A model generated the notes under the pieces. It had not been told where the DNA came from, made no database searches, and was given only the letters and a program-made list of their open reading frames with translations. The position numbers and the translations under genes were made by a program. From contig JAAHGS010000035.1 of the NCBI GenBank assembly GCA_010692645.1, positions 1-51,234 of the forward strand: DNA of 51,234 nt, written 5' to 3'. This DNA is from Symploca sp. SIO2E9 (GTDB lineage Bacteria; Cyanobacteriota; Cyanobacteriia; Cyanobacteriales; Coleofasciculaceae). This document shows, piece by piece, positions 16,369 through 24,962 of the stretch; within the stretch, counting starts at the first letter, position 1; each line of letters begins with the position of its first letter.

Positions 16369-17048
16369 TTTTCACCTGATTTACTAATTTCTCTAGATTT
16401 CTAAAAACTACGAAAATTAGATTTTCCAAATCAATATTCTCAGTATCTAAGCCAGATGTTTGCGATGAAGTTTGCCCAATGTTTGAGCGAAGCCGCCATT
16501 TACCATCACAGACTTTGACTTTAGGCACTCAAAGGTGAAAAAATAAAGCAATCCCCCACAGTCGTTTCTGAGGGGGATTGTTGCATTTTGATGATGAACC
16601 AAGGCATAGACCGGAAAGTTACGGAATCCGGTACACAATCGACGTTACCCCACCGCATATGCAGCAGGGGTAACTGATTAAACTATCGACGAGCAATAGA
16701 CAGGAACAGCTCACGGGGCGATCGCACGATTTTTCCCTTCGCTCCAATCCTGGAACTCTCCCCAATCTTTCATCGCAGCTGATGCATGATAGCAGTGCCC
16801 ATTATAGAGATGCCCCTTGCAAGTGCAGCTAACCTCTTCCCTAAGTAGTCGGACATAAGTAAAGTCAACTATGTTAAGTTAAATGAAGAAACTCAATATG
16901 ACTACTTTTCCATACAAAACTAAACTGTATTTTTTCGGCTACCTGTTCATTGTCAATAAACCTGTCAATAAGCCTTCATCTTTGAGGAGGTTAACAGGGT
17001 AAAAAGCTTTCTGGCACAGGGCTTGAGCTTGCTTGTCACCCCGTCAGA
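16369..17048. other. 680-bp spacer with two hairpins
   Basis: Hairpin 1: CAATCCCCC (16549-16557) with GGGGGATTG (16572-16580). Hairpin 2: GTTACCCC (16644-16651) with GGGGTAAC (16667-16674), whose loop holds GCATATGC. Open frames here (for example minus strand 16334-16528) have no recognisable character. A GCGATCGC site is at about 16720. Confidence 0.4.
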
Positions 17049-17243
17049 TTGCGCCCTTTTCTCTCAAAATGGCATCCCTTATTAGAAACTTGGGAAGCCC
17101 AAAAACCTCCCACCACAAGTCCCAAAGACCATGAAAAAAACTGGTCTCTAGAACCTCAGATGCGTCAGGAATTACTATTACTTGGCAAAGACTTAGAGCA
17201 ATATACTAATGCCTTAGCAGAAATCGTCGGAGTGGACGAATAA
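17049..17243 (+). pseudogene. 3' fragment of a conserved hypothetical gene
   Basis: The frame reads RPFLSKWHPLLETWEAQKPP, then SPKDHEKNWSLEPQMRQELL and ends LEQYTNALAEIVGVDE. It is soluble, helical and looks like the C-terminal part of a longer cyanobacterial protein; the frame opens with TTG, without a Shine-Dalgarno, in the middle of what looks like a folded segment. Therefore I call it a 5'-truncated remnant. Family not named. Confidence 0.45.
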
Positions 17244-17254
17244 AAAAAGTATTT

Positions 17255-17335
17255 GTAGGTTGGGTTGAGGTGAGGAAACCCAGTCAAAATATATATCGGT
17301 TAGAGTTGGGTTTCACTTGGCTCTACCCAACCTAC
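17255..17335. repeat. Palindromic dispersed repeat (GTAGGTTGGGT...ACCCAACCTAC)
   Basis: 81 bp with 11-bp perfect inverted ends, GTAGGTTGGGT and ACCCAACCTAC, and an inner GAAACCC / GGGTTTC pair. Repeats of the TAGGTTGGGTTGAGG type are widespread between genes in filamentous cyanobacteria (from memory). Part of it is duplicated: ACTCAAAATATATATCGGTT and the following bases recur at 17354-17386. Confidence 0.65.
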
Positions 17336-17384
17336 TTTTATTAAGGTTAATTGACTCAAAATATATATCGGTTAGAGTTGGCTT

Positions 17385-17942
17385 TCACTGCTCCCTACTC
17401 CCTGCTCCCTGCTCCCAAAAAACAAGAATATCTAGCAATCTAAAATATCCAAGCTGGCAAGCCCCATAATCGCACTCATTCAAATAGTCCAAAGGATACC
17501 ACTCATTTTTACTAATCGATTCAAAATAACTACCATCCTGCTGAGCAATCTCCGGCTCAATACCAGTTACATCAGCATAATACATATAGCAAATTTCATT
17601 AGTTTGAGTGCCAACAATATACTTACCTAAAGGCAAAACCTGAACCGAAAAACCAGCTTCTTCATACACTTCTCTAACTGCCGCTTCCTCTGGCGACTCA
17701 CCCTTATCTATCCCTCCAGTAATTGGACAAGAATAGAGCCGATGCTCTTCATCAATATCAGGAATATCAATACATAAAGGTTGCTGTCTAATTAAAACCT
17801 CATATTCTCCCTGAGACTTACCTTGTCTCACGAGAAATATCGCCACGGAATCTCTACCTTTTCTTTCCAGATAGTGAAAACCCCTAGCAGTTTCCTTAAT
17901 AGTAATCCAATCAGTACTAAAAATAACTTTTTCTGGTCTCAT
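17385..17942 (-). CDS. NUDIX hydrolase, ADP-ribose-pyrophosphatase-like
   Basis: 185 residues. Canonical NUDIX box GGIDKGESPEEAAVREVYEE AGF (about residues 95-117), with all Glu ligands and the terminal Gly. The preceding strand SVAIFLVRQGKSQGEYEVLIRQQ and the ordering of strands resemble nucleoside-diphosphate-sugar pyrophosphatases such as ADP-ribose hydrolases; substrate not certain. The last nine residues (EQGAGSREQ) are encoded by a GGGAGCA heptamer repeat at 17388-17416, so the native C-terminus ended near DILVFW. It lies 25 bases after the STAND gene stop in the same direction and may be co-transcribed with it. Confidence 0.85.
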   Translation of the reverse strand: MRPEKVIFSTDWITIKETARGFHYLERKGRDSVAIFLVRQGKSQGEYEVLIRQQPLCIDIPDIDEEHRLYSCPITGGIDKGESPEEAAVREVYEEAGFSVQVLPLGKYIVGTQTNEICYMYYADVTGIEPEIAQQDGSYFESISKNEWYPLDYLNECDYGACQLGYFRLLDILVFWEQGAGSREQ

Positions 17943-17967
17943 TTCTCTAGTTAAGATATTTCACAAA

Positions 17968-20466
17968 TTAACTTTGCCAACCAGTCTTTTCCAACTCTAA
18001 TAATACTTTCGACTCGCGGTCGCGATCGCCAATTTGATTAAAAACACGAAGGCTATTTTGTAGAATATCAAAGCTTTCTTTCAGTTCTCCTATTTCTCGA
18101 TAAGCGATACCTAAGTTATAGAGGATATCACCTTCTTGGTCAGGTGCAACAATCTCAGCTGCGATTTCGAGAGCTTGATTAAAGTAATCTAGAGACTTAT
18201 TATATTCTTTTAACTCTCTGTGAGCAATACCCAAAATATTCAAAGTGCATAAATGATGATATTCATCTGTGTAATCGATAACAATTTGCAAGGCATCTTG
18301 AGCGTACTTAATGGCACTCTGATAATCAACCAGTCTAATATATATTTCAGCTAAATTAACCATTAAAATATAAGACTTAACTGAGCGACACTTATTTATA
18401 TTTAATTGCTTGAATCTTTGGAGACATTTTTTAATGTAAATAATTGCTGATTGCTCTGCTTCGATTTTGATGTATATATTTCCTAAGTCACTAAGAGCAA
18501 GTATTTCTTCTTCAAGAAAGTTAGATTGACAAGCTACATCGATTGCTTGTTTATAAAAATCTATAGATTCTTGAGACCTATCACTATAGAACTGATTTTT
18601 ACCGAGATAATACAAGGCTCTGAACTTGATATCTTCATATTTGCTTTGAGTAGCCACCTTTAAACATTCGCTTAAATATTCAGACGCCAGGGAATAATTT
18701 CCTTGATACTGATAATTAAGTCCTAAATAAGATAAGGCCTTGGCTTCTATCTGAGCATTACCAATTTGAGATGATATCTCCACAGCATGTTGCAAATATT
18801 CATGAGCAGACTGGAATTGACCTAGGGAATGATAGCCTACACCGAGACGATATAAAATCTCACTATGATTATGAGTTGATGTCACTAATTGCTCGTAGCC
18901 TTTCCCTTCAGACGGAATTAGATTTTGATAAAACTTGATAATTCGCTCAAAGTACCTCCACTCGTACAGATACTCATAGACTTCTGAAATTACTGCTGCT
19001 GCTTGATCCCAATCCTGGGCTTGACAGGCATATTCATAAGCTAAAATCAGCGGCTTGATATCCTCTAAGTCTTGCCAATCAGATGGTTGATTGAGGGGAA
19101 TATTGAGAAAGTATTGGTAAGCTTGGCGGTAGGCTTGAAGACGAGATTCACTATCTAGTAGTTCAAAGGCTTTTTCCTGTATTAACGGATGGAGCAGATA
19201 AGATTCACTAACAGGTTCATACTCTAGTAGATGTCTGCGCTTTAGTGCGAGAATTATATTCTCTTTTAGATCCCGTTCAACCACCTCAGGCATCTGAGCA
19301 GCAATTGCCTCATACAGTAATGGATATTCTGAAGTTTGATAGATAGCAACTCTACTTAAACAAGCATATTCTTGTTCACTGAGACGATAAATTACTTCAT
19401 CAATCAAACTCTCGATATCCCGAATCAACAACCATTGACGCTCCTGCAAAAATCTGCATACTTGTCCCTGAAACTCTTCGTGAATTACTGCCGAAACAAT
19501 TTCTAGGGCTTTGGGATGTCCTTGATAGCGTTGAGCTAGTTGAGCTAATTCTTCTGAAGTAGCAATGAGGGCGAAAGGTTTAAGTAGATTAACAGCAGCT
19601 TGTGTATCTAATCCAGCAAGAGGAATAATTAGAGTAGTGGGCAGTGATAACTGGGCTAAAGTTTCTCTACTGGTGCAAATTACTTTGCTCTGATGCTCTG
19701 TTTCTGTCAGTCGTTTAAATAGCCAAGTATACTCAGCATAATCATCAGAGAAATATCCTGCCCTCTTGGCTTGTTTAGTTTTTAAAACTGTCTCGACATT
19801 ATCGAGTACTACTAGAGAAGGTTGCTCTTTAAGTAGTTTAATTAATCTTTCCGTCTTTTGCTGAGGGTCATCTAGGCAAGTTATATCTGTAGTAATCTCA
19901 CCCTGAGAGAGAGTGAGTAACAGTGAATCCATAATCCTGTTAAATTGAGGCGGCTTACCAGTGACGGAAGCTAAAGATTCCCAAGCAGCTACAACAAAGG
20001 GAGCTTTTTCTAAATGCAGGTGGCGGATTAGCTGACTGGCGAGAGTGGTTTTGCCTGTGCCAGCTAATCCGACGAGGCAAACGGCTGTGATACCTTGGTT
20101 TTGTGGAGCGAGAATCCTGGTTTTAAGGATGTTTAGTTCCTGCACTCGCCCCACCCAATTCCTGACAGGCGCTATCTTTTCCGGAAGAGTAAAGGGTTGC
20201 GGTTTAGGGAATTCAATTTCTCTACGTTCAACAATTTCCTCCCAGTTATCTATCCCTACAGCTTGACAAATCCCTATGAAGGCAGAATATTCAATTGGCT
20301 GTTTGCGCCAAAATCGTTTCAAGGTAGCTTGTGAGGTATTAGCACTCTGCCACCATGCTATAGTTACGGTTTTTTTCCAGCCCTTGTGGCGTCTTGCCTG
20401 ATCAACAATTTCTAATCCTCTTGCGGACGCTTTAAATGAATCTGCCATACTTTGCCTCTGTGCCAA
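17968..20466 (-). CDS. STAND NTPase: N-terminal HTH-like domain, NB-ARC, TPR repeats
   Basis: 832-residue cytosolic signalling ATPase. Residues 10-80 (FKASARGLEIVDQARRHKGW, then SQATLKRFWRKQPI and FIGICQAVGIDNWEEIV) form the small helical adaptor that precedes NB-ARC in many cyanobacterial proteins. NB-ARC: P-loop GLAGTGKTT (133-141), Walker B LVVLDNVE, sensor ICTSRE, GLPL-like GHPKALEI; then a winged-helix region (LLHPLIQEKAFELL). The C-terminal 350 residues are TPR-type helical pairs (ILYRLGVGYHSLGQFQSAHE, AKALSYLGLNYQYQGNYSLA) that would sense a ligand or partner. There is no recognisable catalytic effector; output may pass through the adaptor. Start could also be the ATG at 20448 (MADSFK). 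Confidence 0.85.
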   Translation of the reverse strand: MAQRQSMADSFKASARGLEIVDQARRHKGWKKTVTIAWWQSANTSQATLKRFWRKQPIEYSAFIGICQAVGIDNWEEIVERREIEFPKPQPFTLPEKIAPVRNWVGRVQELNILKTRILAPQNQGITAVCLVGLAGTGKTTLASQLIRHLHLEKAPFVVAAWESLASVTGKPPQFNRIMDSLLLTLSQGEITTDITCLDDPQQKTERLIKLLKEQPSLVVLDNVETVLKTKQAKRAGYFSDDYAEYTWLFKRLTETEHQSKVICTSRETLAQLSLPTTLIIPLAGLDTQAAVNLLKPFALIATSEELAQLAQRYQGHPKALEIVSAVIHEEFQGQVCRFLQERQWLLIRDIESLIDEVIYRLSEQEYACLSRVAIYQTSEYPLLYEAIAAQMPEVVERDLKENIILALKRRHLLEYEPVSESYLLHPLIQEKAFELLDSESRLQAYRQAYQYFLNIPLNQPSDWQDLEDIKPLILAYEYACQAQDWDQAAAVISEVYEYLYEWRYFERIIKFYQNLIPSEGKGYEQLVTSTHNHSEILYRLGVGYHSLGQFQSAHEYLQHAVEISSQIGNAQIEAKALSYLGLNYQYQGNYSLASEYLSECLKVATQSKYEDIKFRALYYLGKNQFYSDRSQESIDFYKQAIDVACQSNFLEEEILALSDLGNIYIKIEAEQSAIIYIKKCLQRFKQLNINKCRSVKSYILMVNLAEIYIRLVDYQSAIKYAQDALQIVIDYTDEYHHLCTLNILGIAHRELKEYNKSLDYFNQALEIAAEIVAPDQEGDILYNLGIAYREIGELKESFDILQNSLRVFNQIGDRDRESKVLLELEKTGWQS

Positions 20467-20974
20467 AATCTTTGCTTAGCCAAATTTTGGCTGACTTTAT
20501 TCCTCATTCAAGTTAAAACTGTTATAGAACCTTCCTTCATAGTTGAATCCCCAACTAACATTGACACCTAATACCTTACACCTGATGTCATCAGTCATGG
20601 TAGCAGCCCTTGAACCAAAAACTGAGCAGAAAAATGAGCTCAAGTGAGCCGTCAGGCCTTTGCACTTGAGGCATAGTAGAAGTATAGATGTCAGTCCATC
20701 ACATTTACCAACTCTCTCTCTAGTGGGTCATTTGACATAACTTGAACAAACCTGTCCTCTGCTAACGTCCAGATTGCACAAGCCTACTATCTCGTTAATT
20801 GAGACATAATCTTGTTCAGGAGCATTTGATCCACTAGTTTCATTCTATTATGAGTTCTAACTGCTTGGTCGATTCAACACTCAAGTTCTTGCAGTTACAG
20901 TCTTTAAGCTATTGAGGATTGATAAGTACTTGGGCAAAATTAATTTAACATTTTGTTGTCTTAAGAGTCCCCTC
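20467..20974. other. 508-bp spacer between the two STAND genes
   Basis: No open frame of note. It should hold the promoter for the NB-ARC/TPR gene. Includes GAGCTCAAGTGAGC and short CT runs, but nothing I can name. A heptamer tract (TTACTTA) at 20974-20990 forms the 3' end of the WD40 gene. Confidence 0.35.
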
Positions 20975-23884
20975 TTACTTATTACTTATTTTGCAAATTT
21001 TCCTTAATTCTTCTTCGTCTTTATGAGTGACGAGGTACTCATGCAGCCAGTCACAACTTTGTTGCACTAAATCATTTAAATCGAAATTCCACAAAATTAC
21101 TGTTTTGTCGCTACTAGCAGAAGCGATAGTATTACCATCTCGGCTAAAGGCGACGCTAATGACAAGATCACTATGCCCAGTGAGGGTGTTCAGTAGTTTG
21201 CCTTCTCGATTCCAAACTTTGACGGTTTTGTCCCTACTAGCAGAAGCGATAGTATTACCATCTCGGCTAAAGGCAACGCTATTGACAACATCGCTATGCC
21301 CAGTGAGGGTGTGCAGTAGTTTGCCTTCTCGATTCCAAACTTTGACGGTTTTGTCCCAACTAGCAGAAGCGATAGTATTACCATCTCGGCTAAAGGCAAC
21401 GCTATTGACATAATGGCTATGCCCAGTGAGGGTGTGCAGTAGTTTGCCTTCTCGATTCCAAACTTTGACGGTTTTGTCCCAACTAGCAGAAGCGATAGTA
21501 TTACCATCTCGGCTAAAGGCAACGCTATTGACATAATGGCTATGCCCAGTGAGGGTGTGCAGTAGTTTGCCCTGGAGGTTCCACACTTTGATGGTATTGT
21601 CCCAACTAGCAGAAGCGATAGTCTTGCCATTTGGGCTAAAGGCAACGCTATTGACATAATGGTTATGCCCAGTGAGGGTGTGCAGTAGTTTGCCTGCTCG
21701 ATTCCACACTTTGACGGTTTTATCACTACTAGCAGAAGCGATAGTATTACCATCTCGGCTAAAGGCAACGCTATTGACATAATGGTTATGCCCAGTGAGG
21801 GTGTGCAGTAGTTTGCCCTGGAGATTCCAAACTTTGACGGTTTTGTCATCACTAGCAGAAGCGATAGTTTTACCATCTCGGCTAAAGGCGACGCTTATGA
21901 CACCATCGCTATGCCCAGTGAGGGTGTGCAGTAGTTTGCCTTCTAGATTCCACACTTTGACGGTTTTGTCACCACTAGCAGAAGCAATAGTTTTACCATC
22001 TCGGCTAAAGGCAACGCTATAGACAATATCGCTATGCCCAGTGAGGGTGTGCAGTAGTTTGCCTTCTAGATTCCACACTTTGACGGTTTTGTCATCACTA
22101 GCAGAAGTGATAGTATTACCATCTCGGCTAAAGGCAACGCTATTGACAACATCGCTATGCCCAGTGAGGGTGTGCAGTAGTTTGCCTTCTCGATTCCAAA
22201 CTTTGACGGTTTTGTCCCAACTAGCAGAAGCTATAGTATTACCATCTCGGCTAAAGGCAACGCTATTGACAGAATCGCTATGCCCTGAGAGGGTGTGCAG
22301 TAGTTTGCCTTCTCGATTCCAAACTTTGACGGTTTTGTCATCACTAGCAGAAGCGATAGTTTTACCATCTCGGCTAAAGGCAACGCTATTGACAGAATCG
22401 CTATGCCGTGAGAAGGTGTGCAGTAGTTTGCCTTCTCGATTCCAAACTTTGACGGTATTGTCACTACTAGCAGAAGCGATAGTATTACCATCTCGGCTAA
22501 AGGCAACGCTATTGACATAATGGCTATGCTTGTCTAGGCTATTAAACTCTTTCACTCCATAGAGAGATTGCCTTAAATTACCTATGGCTCCAACTCTAGT
22601 ATCACCTTTTATCCAATCTGCCTTTTGGAGTTTTCCTACTATCTTTAAACTCTCTTTTAGTGCCTCAAAGGGTTGCTTTAATCTCCAAACCTCCTTTGTA
22701 AGTTCATTCAGGACTTCAATTTCACTTTCTTCTGCCTTTCTCGCCTGTCTACGAACATCCAGCCAAAGATATGTTGAAACAACTGTTCCCAATACCAACA
22801 CACCAATAAACCCTCCCGCTACTAGCTTGCGGTTACGGTTCATTTGCTTGTGCTTCTGACGGCTTACCTGAATATACTCCTCGGCTAACCCATTCAACAT
22901 CCCCAACTCGTCATAGGTTTCTAAATATTCCTCGGCTTCTACTAACCTTCCCCCTTGCAACAGTAAACCTGCATCATCACGCCTCTTACCCTTCTCCTGC
23001 CATTCTTGCGCCGCCGCTTCCAGCTTGCGCTCAACTACCATCGCCTCTCGGTAACTCTGCTTCCACTCCAATAACCTTCCCCAGTGACGAATCAAAGCTT
23101 CATGCACCACATCCAAAACCACATCCTGGGAATTTTCTTCATTACTTCTAGTAATCAAGCGATTGTCTTTACTAGCTAACTTCTCGCTGACAACATCCAG
23201 AATTTCTAAACTGTGGTGAGAATTAACCAACTCACCGAGGCGCACTCTTCTACGAGTATCAAGAGTATCTCCCACTTGAGTTAACTCCAAAAACAAACGC
23301 CTAGCCACAGCTTGTTCTACTCGCGAGAGACTATCAAACACCTGATTTGCCCTCTTTTCCAGAGTTCCCTCAATTCCCCCCAACTTCCGATAAGTCTCTA
23401 AACGTAAAAACTTTTCCTGCTGCTGCCTAGACTGTTTCCACAATTCCGTGAGAGTATATTGTAGGAGTGGGAGACTACCTGGATAATCCTCCACATCATT
23501 AATCAATTGCTGCTGTAATGCACCCTCAATCCCCAATCCCACTAACTTAGCAGGCTTTGCGATCGCCTCCTCAATCTCTTCACGGCTCAAATGTTCAACA
23601 TTAATATAAGGCCGATTAATCCTCTCAACTAATTGAGGATATTCTCGCAACCGCCCCCGAAAGTCAGAACGGATGCCAATTAAAACATATAGGTTATCTA
23701 AATTATCTAATAAATCAATCAAACCGTCAAAGAATTCCTGGCGTTGGTGATGCTCACTCATCGTGAAGCACTCTTCAAACTGGTCAATAATCATCACCGT
23801 TACCAATTCTTTCTCCCCCTCTCCCCATCTCCCCATCTCCCCATCTCCGCGTCTCCGCGTCTCCCCATCTCCCCCTCTCCCCAT
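20975..23884 (-). CDS. Downstream half of a caspase-nSTAND1-WD40 protein: NTPase C-part, membrane segment, 12 WD40 repeats
   Basis: As read, 969 residues. The first 25 (MGRGGDGETRRRGDGEMGRW onward) come from an octamer array; real sequence starts at ELVTVMIIDQFEECFT, the Walker B strand of an nSTAND1 NTPase. It continues with VLIGIRSDFRGRLREYPQLV, DYPGSLPLLQYTLTELWKQS and VVLDVVHEALIRHWGRLLEW, one membrane helix (KLVAGGFIGVLVLGTVVSTY) and 12 WD40 repeats of exactly 41 residues. Walker A lies in the upstream frame (23784-24962), shifted by one base, so this product alone cannot bind ATP. Its ATG is inside the array with no clear Shine-Dalgarno; translation may need re-initiation or an array of different length. 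Final SNK and stop come from a heptamer repeat. Confidence 0.85.
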   Translation of the reverse strand: MGRGGDGETRRRGDGEMGRWGEGEKELVTVMIIDQFEECFTMSEHHQRQEFFDGLIDLLDNLDNLYVLIGIRSDFRGRLREYPQLVERINRPYINVEHLSREEIEEAIAKPAKLVGLGIEGALQQQLINDVEDYPGSLPLLQYTLTELWKQSRQQQEKFLRLETYRKLGGIEGTLEKRANQVFDSLSRVEQAVARRLFLELTQVGDTLDTRRRVRLGELVNSHHSLEILDVVSEKLASKDNRLITRSNEENSQDVVLDVVHEALIRHWGRLLEWKQSYREAMVVERKLEAAAQEWQEKGKRRDDAGLLLQGGRLVEAEEYLETYDELGMLNGLAEEYIQVSRQKHKQMNRNRKLVAGGFIGVLVLGTVVSTYLWLDVRRQARKAEESEIEVLNELTKEVWRLKQPFEALKESLKIVGKLQKADWIKGDTRVGAIGNLRQSLYGVKEFNSLDKHSHYVNSVAFSRDGNTIASASSDNTVKVWNREGKLLHTFSRHSDSVNSVAFSRDGKTIASASDDKTVKVWNREGKLLHTLSGHSDSVNSVAFSRDGNTIASASWDKTVKVWNREGKLLHTLTGHSDVVNSVAFSRDGNTITSASDDKTVKVWNLEGKLLHTLTGHSDIVYSVAFSRDGKTIASASGDKTVKVWNLEGKLLHTLTGHSDGVISVAFSRDGKTIASASDDKTVKVWNLQGKLLHTLTGHNHYVNSVAFSRDGNTIASASSDKTVKVWNRAGKLLHTLTGHNHYVNSVAFSPNGKTIASASWDNTIKVWNLQGKLLHTLTGHSHYVNSVAFSRDGNTIASASWDKTVKVWNREGKLLHTLTGHSHYVNSVAFSRDGNTIASASWDKTVKVWNREGKLLHTLTGHSDVVNSVAFSRDGNTIASASRDKTVKVWNREGKLLNTLTGHSDLVISVAFSRDGNTIASASSDKTVILWNFDLNDLVQQSCDWLHEYLVTHKDEEELRKICKISNK
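21050..22525 (-). repeat. Twelve tandem 123-bp WD40-coding repeats
   Basis: Units start with Ser/Asn at 22525 and recur every 123 bp to 21050. The DNA is nearly identical between units (for example the block coding NSVAFSRDGNTIASAS recurs almost unchanged), and repeats 9 and 10 are identical in protein. Variation concentrates at the third residue (Y, S, V, I, G, L) and at the residue after SAS (S, D, W, G, R). Confidence 0.95.
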
Positions 23885-24962
23885 CCCCCCATCTCCCCCT
23901 CTCCGCGTCTCCGCGTCTCCGCGTCTCCAGAACTTCCCGTAACCTTTGCCAAGGTGCTTGTTGAGGAGTAAAAGGCTCTAAATAATGCCAGCGATCGCTT
24001 CCCACAATCGCCTGTCCCAATTTAAGCTGATAAAGTAACCCTGCCCTGAGCAAAGAAGACTTACCACTGCCGGAAGCACCTAACACCATCAGCAGACGCT
24101 CTTGATTTTTAACTCGCTCAATTAACTGCTGCGTCAACTTAGAACGACCATAAAAAACCAAAGCATCCTCTGGCTTAGCCGTAAAATAGGATAAAGAGCG
24201 ATAAGGACACTTATCCTGAAAACTGCCTTTAGGAAACTGGGTAGTGAGTAAAATCGCCTGGGGAGAATTAGCAATTAAAGGACGTTGCCCAGTCTGAGAC
24301 ATCCGCCTCTCTAGAAACTCTGCCAAATTATGACTATTAACAATACCATCCGGGTAATTCTCCGGATTCAGCCCTGCTAATAACTCTTTTGTAAATAGTC
24401 CTTGTTGATGCTTAATTTCTATTCCCGCTTCATAGGAACGAGTAGCACTCATCAAGCAGTAAGCTTTATCAGTAGGGATAAATCGCAGTAACTCGCCACT
24501 GTAACAACAATCTAACCAAACCACTACCTGTTTAACTGGGCTAATTTCAATTTGCCTACCTAACTCCTGAAGAGGATAGCCATAAATTCCCCCTTGTGGA
24601 AAAGCATCACTAGTAACTAAAAAAACTTCTTCTTCGCCATTAACCTCTTTTCTATAGCCATGTCCTGAAAAGAAAAATAGGGCTGTTTCTGGAGGTTGGT
24701 TAGGATGAGGAGGATTAAAAAGATTAGCGATCGCTTTTGTTAACTCCTCTAATCTTACCAGTTCTGTGCCGTTGGTTCTCCCGGCTCTTTTTTGGGAAAA
24801 CCGCCGAGGTAAGTGCTGAATCCGAAAAGTTTCATAGCCATAGTGCTCTAATCGTTGAGCAACATTTTCCCCATCCTTAACTGCAACGGTAAGGTCATTA
24901 AAGGTTGTCGGCGCTGGATAACGGTCAATCCCAACTATTAAAGCTTCCCATTCCGGCTTCAT
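23784..24962 (-). CDS. Upstream half of a caspase-nSTAND1-WD40 protein: p20 caspase domain and NTPase P-loop
   Basis: 392 residues as read. Residues 1-230 are a caspase-like (C14) protease: LIVGIDRYPAP at the N-terminus, catalytic His101 in FFFSGHG and Cys153 in WLDCCYSGE, both intact. An nSTAND1 NTPase then begins: FYGRSKLTQQLIERVKNQ, Walker A GASGSGKSS (295-303), ending at QRLREVL (345). The last 47 residues are an octamer array (ETRRRGDAERGRWGDGERGR etc.) plus out-of-frame sequence to TGA. The Walker B strand and the WD40 sensor follow in another frame. The two products overlap by 101 bp. As it stands the protein is a caspase without its sensor. Gene start has no strong Shine-Dalgarno; MKPEWEALIVGID fits relatives. 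Confidence 0.88.
   Translation of the reverse strand: MKPEWEALIVGIDRYPAPTTFNDLTVAVKDGENVAQRLEHYGYETFRIQHLPRRFSQKRAGRTNGTELVRLEELTKAIANLFNPPHPNQPPETALFFFSGHGYRKEVNGEEEVFLVTSDAFPQGGIYGYPLQELGRQIEISPVKQVVVWLDCCYSGELLRFIPTDKAYCLMSATRSYEAGIEIKHQQGLFTKELLAGLNPENYPDGIVNSHNLAEFLERRMSQTGQRPLIANSPQAILLTTQFPKGSFQDKCPYRSLSYFTAKPEDALVFYGRSKLTQQLIERVKNQERLLMVLGASGSGKSSLLRAGLLYQLKLGQAIVGSDRWHYLEPFTPQQAPWQRLREVLETRRRGDAERGRWGDGERGRWGDAETRRWGDGEMGRGGERIGNGDDY
23812..23928 (-). repeat. Octamer tandem array inside the nSTAND1 coding region (14 units)
   Basis: Fourteen 8-bp units at 23817-23928 plus a 5-base partial (23812-23816). On the plus strand three unit types occur: CCCTCTCC (C), CCATCTCC (A, one variant CCATCCCC) and GCGTCTCC (B), in the order C A A A B B A C A A C B B B. 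None of the six reading frames of these units has a stop codon. 112 bp is 1 modulo 3, so the array cannot be frame-neutral. Confidence 0.95.

Noticed and set aside
21027-22859. Open frames on the plus strand and a second minus frame across the WD40 array
   Set aside because: They are shadows of a stop-free 123-bp repeat (123 is a multiple of 3, so an open frame stays open) and have no domain signature.
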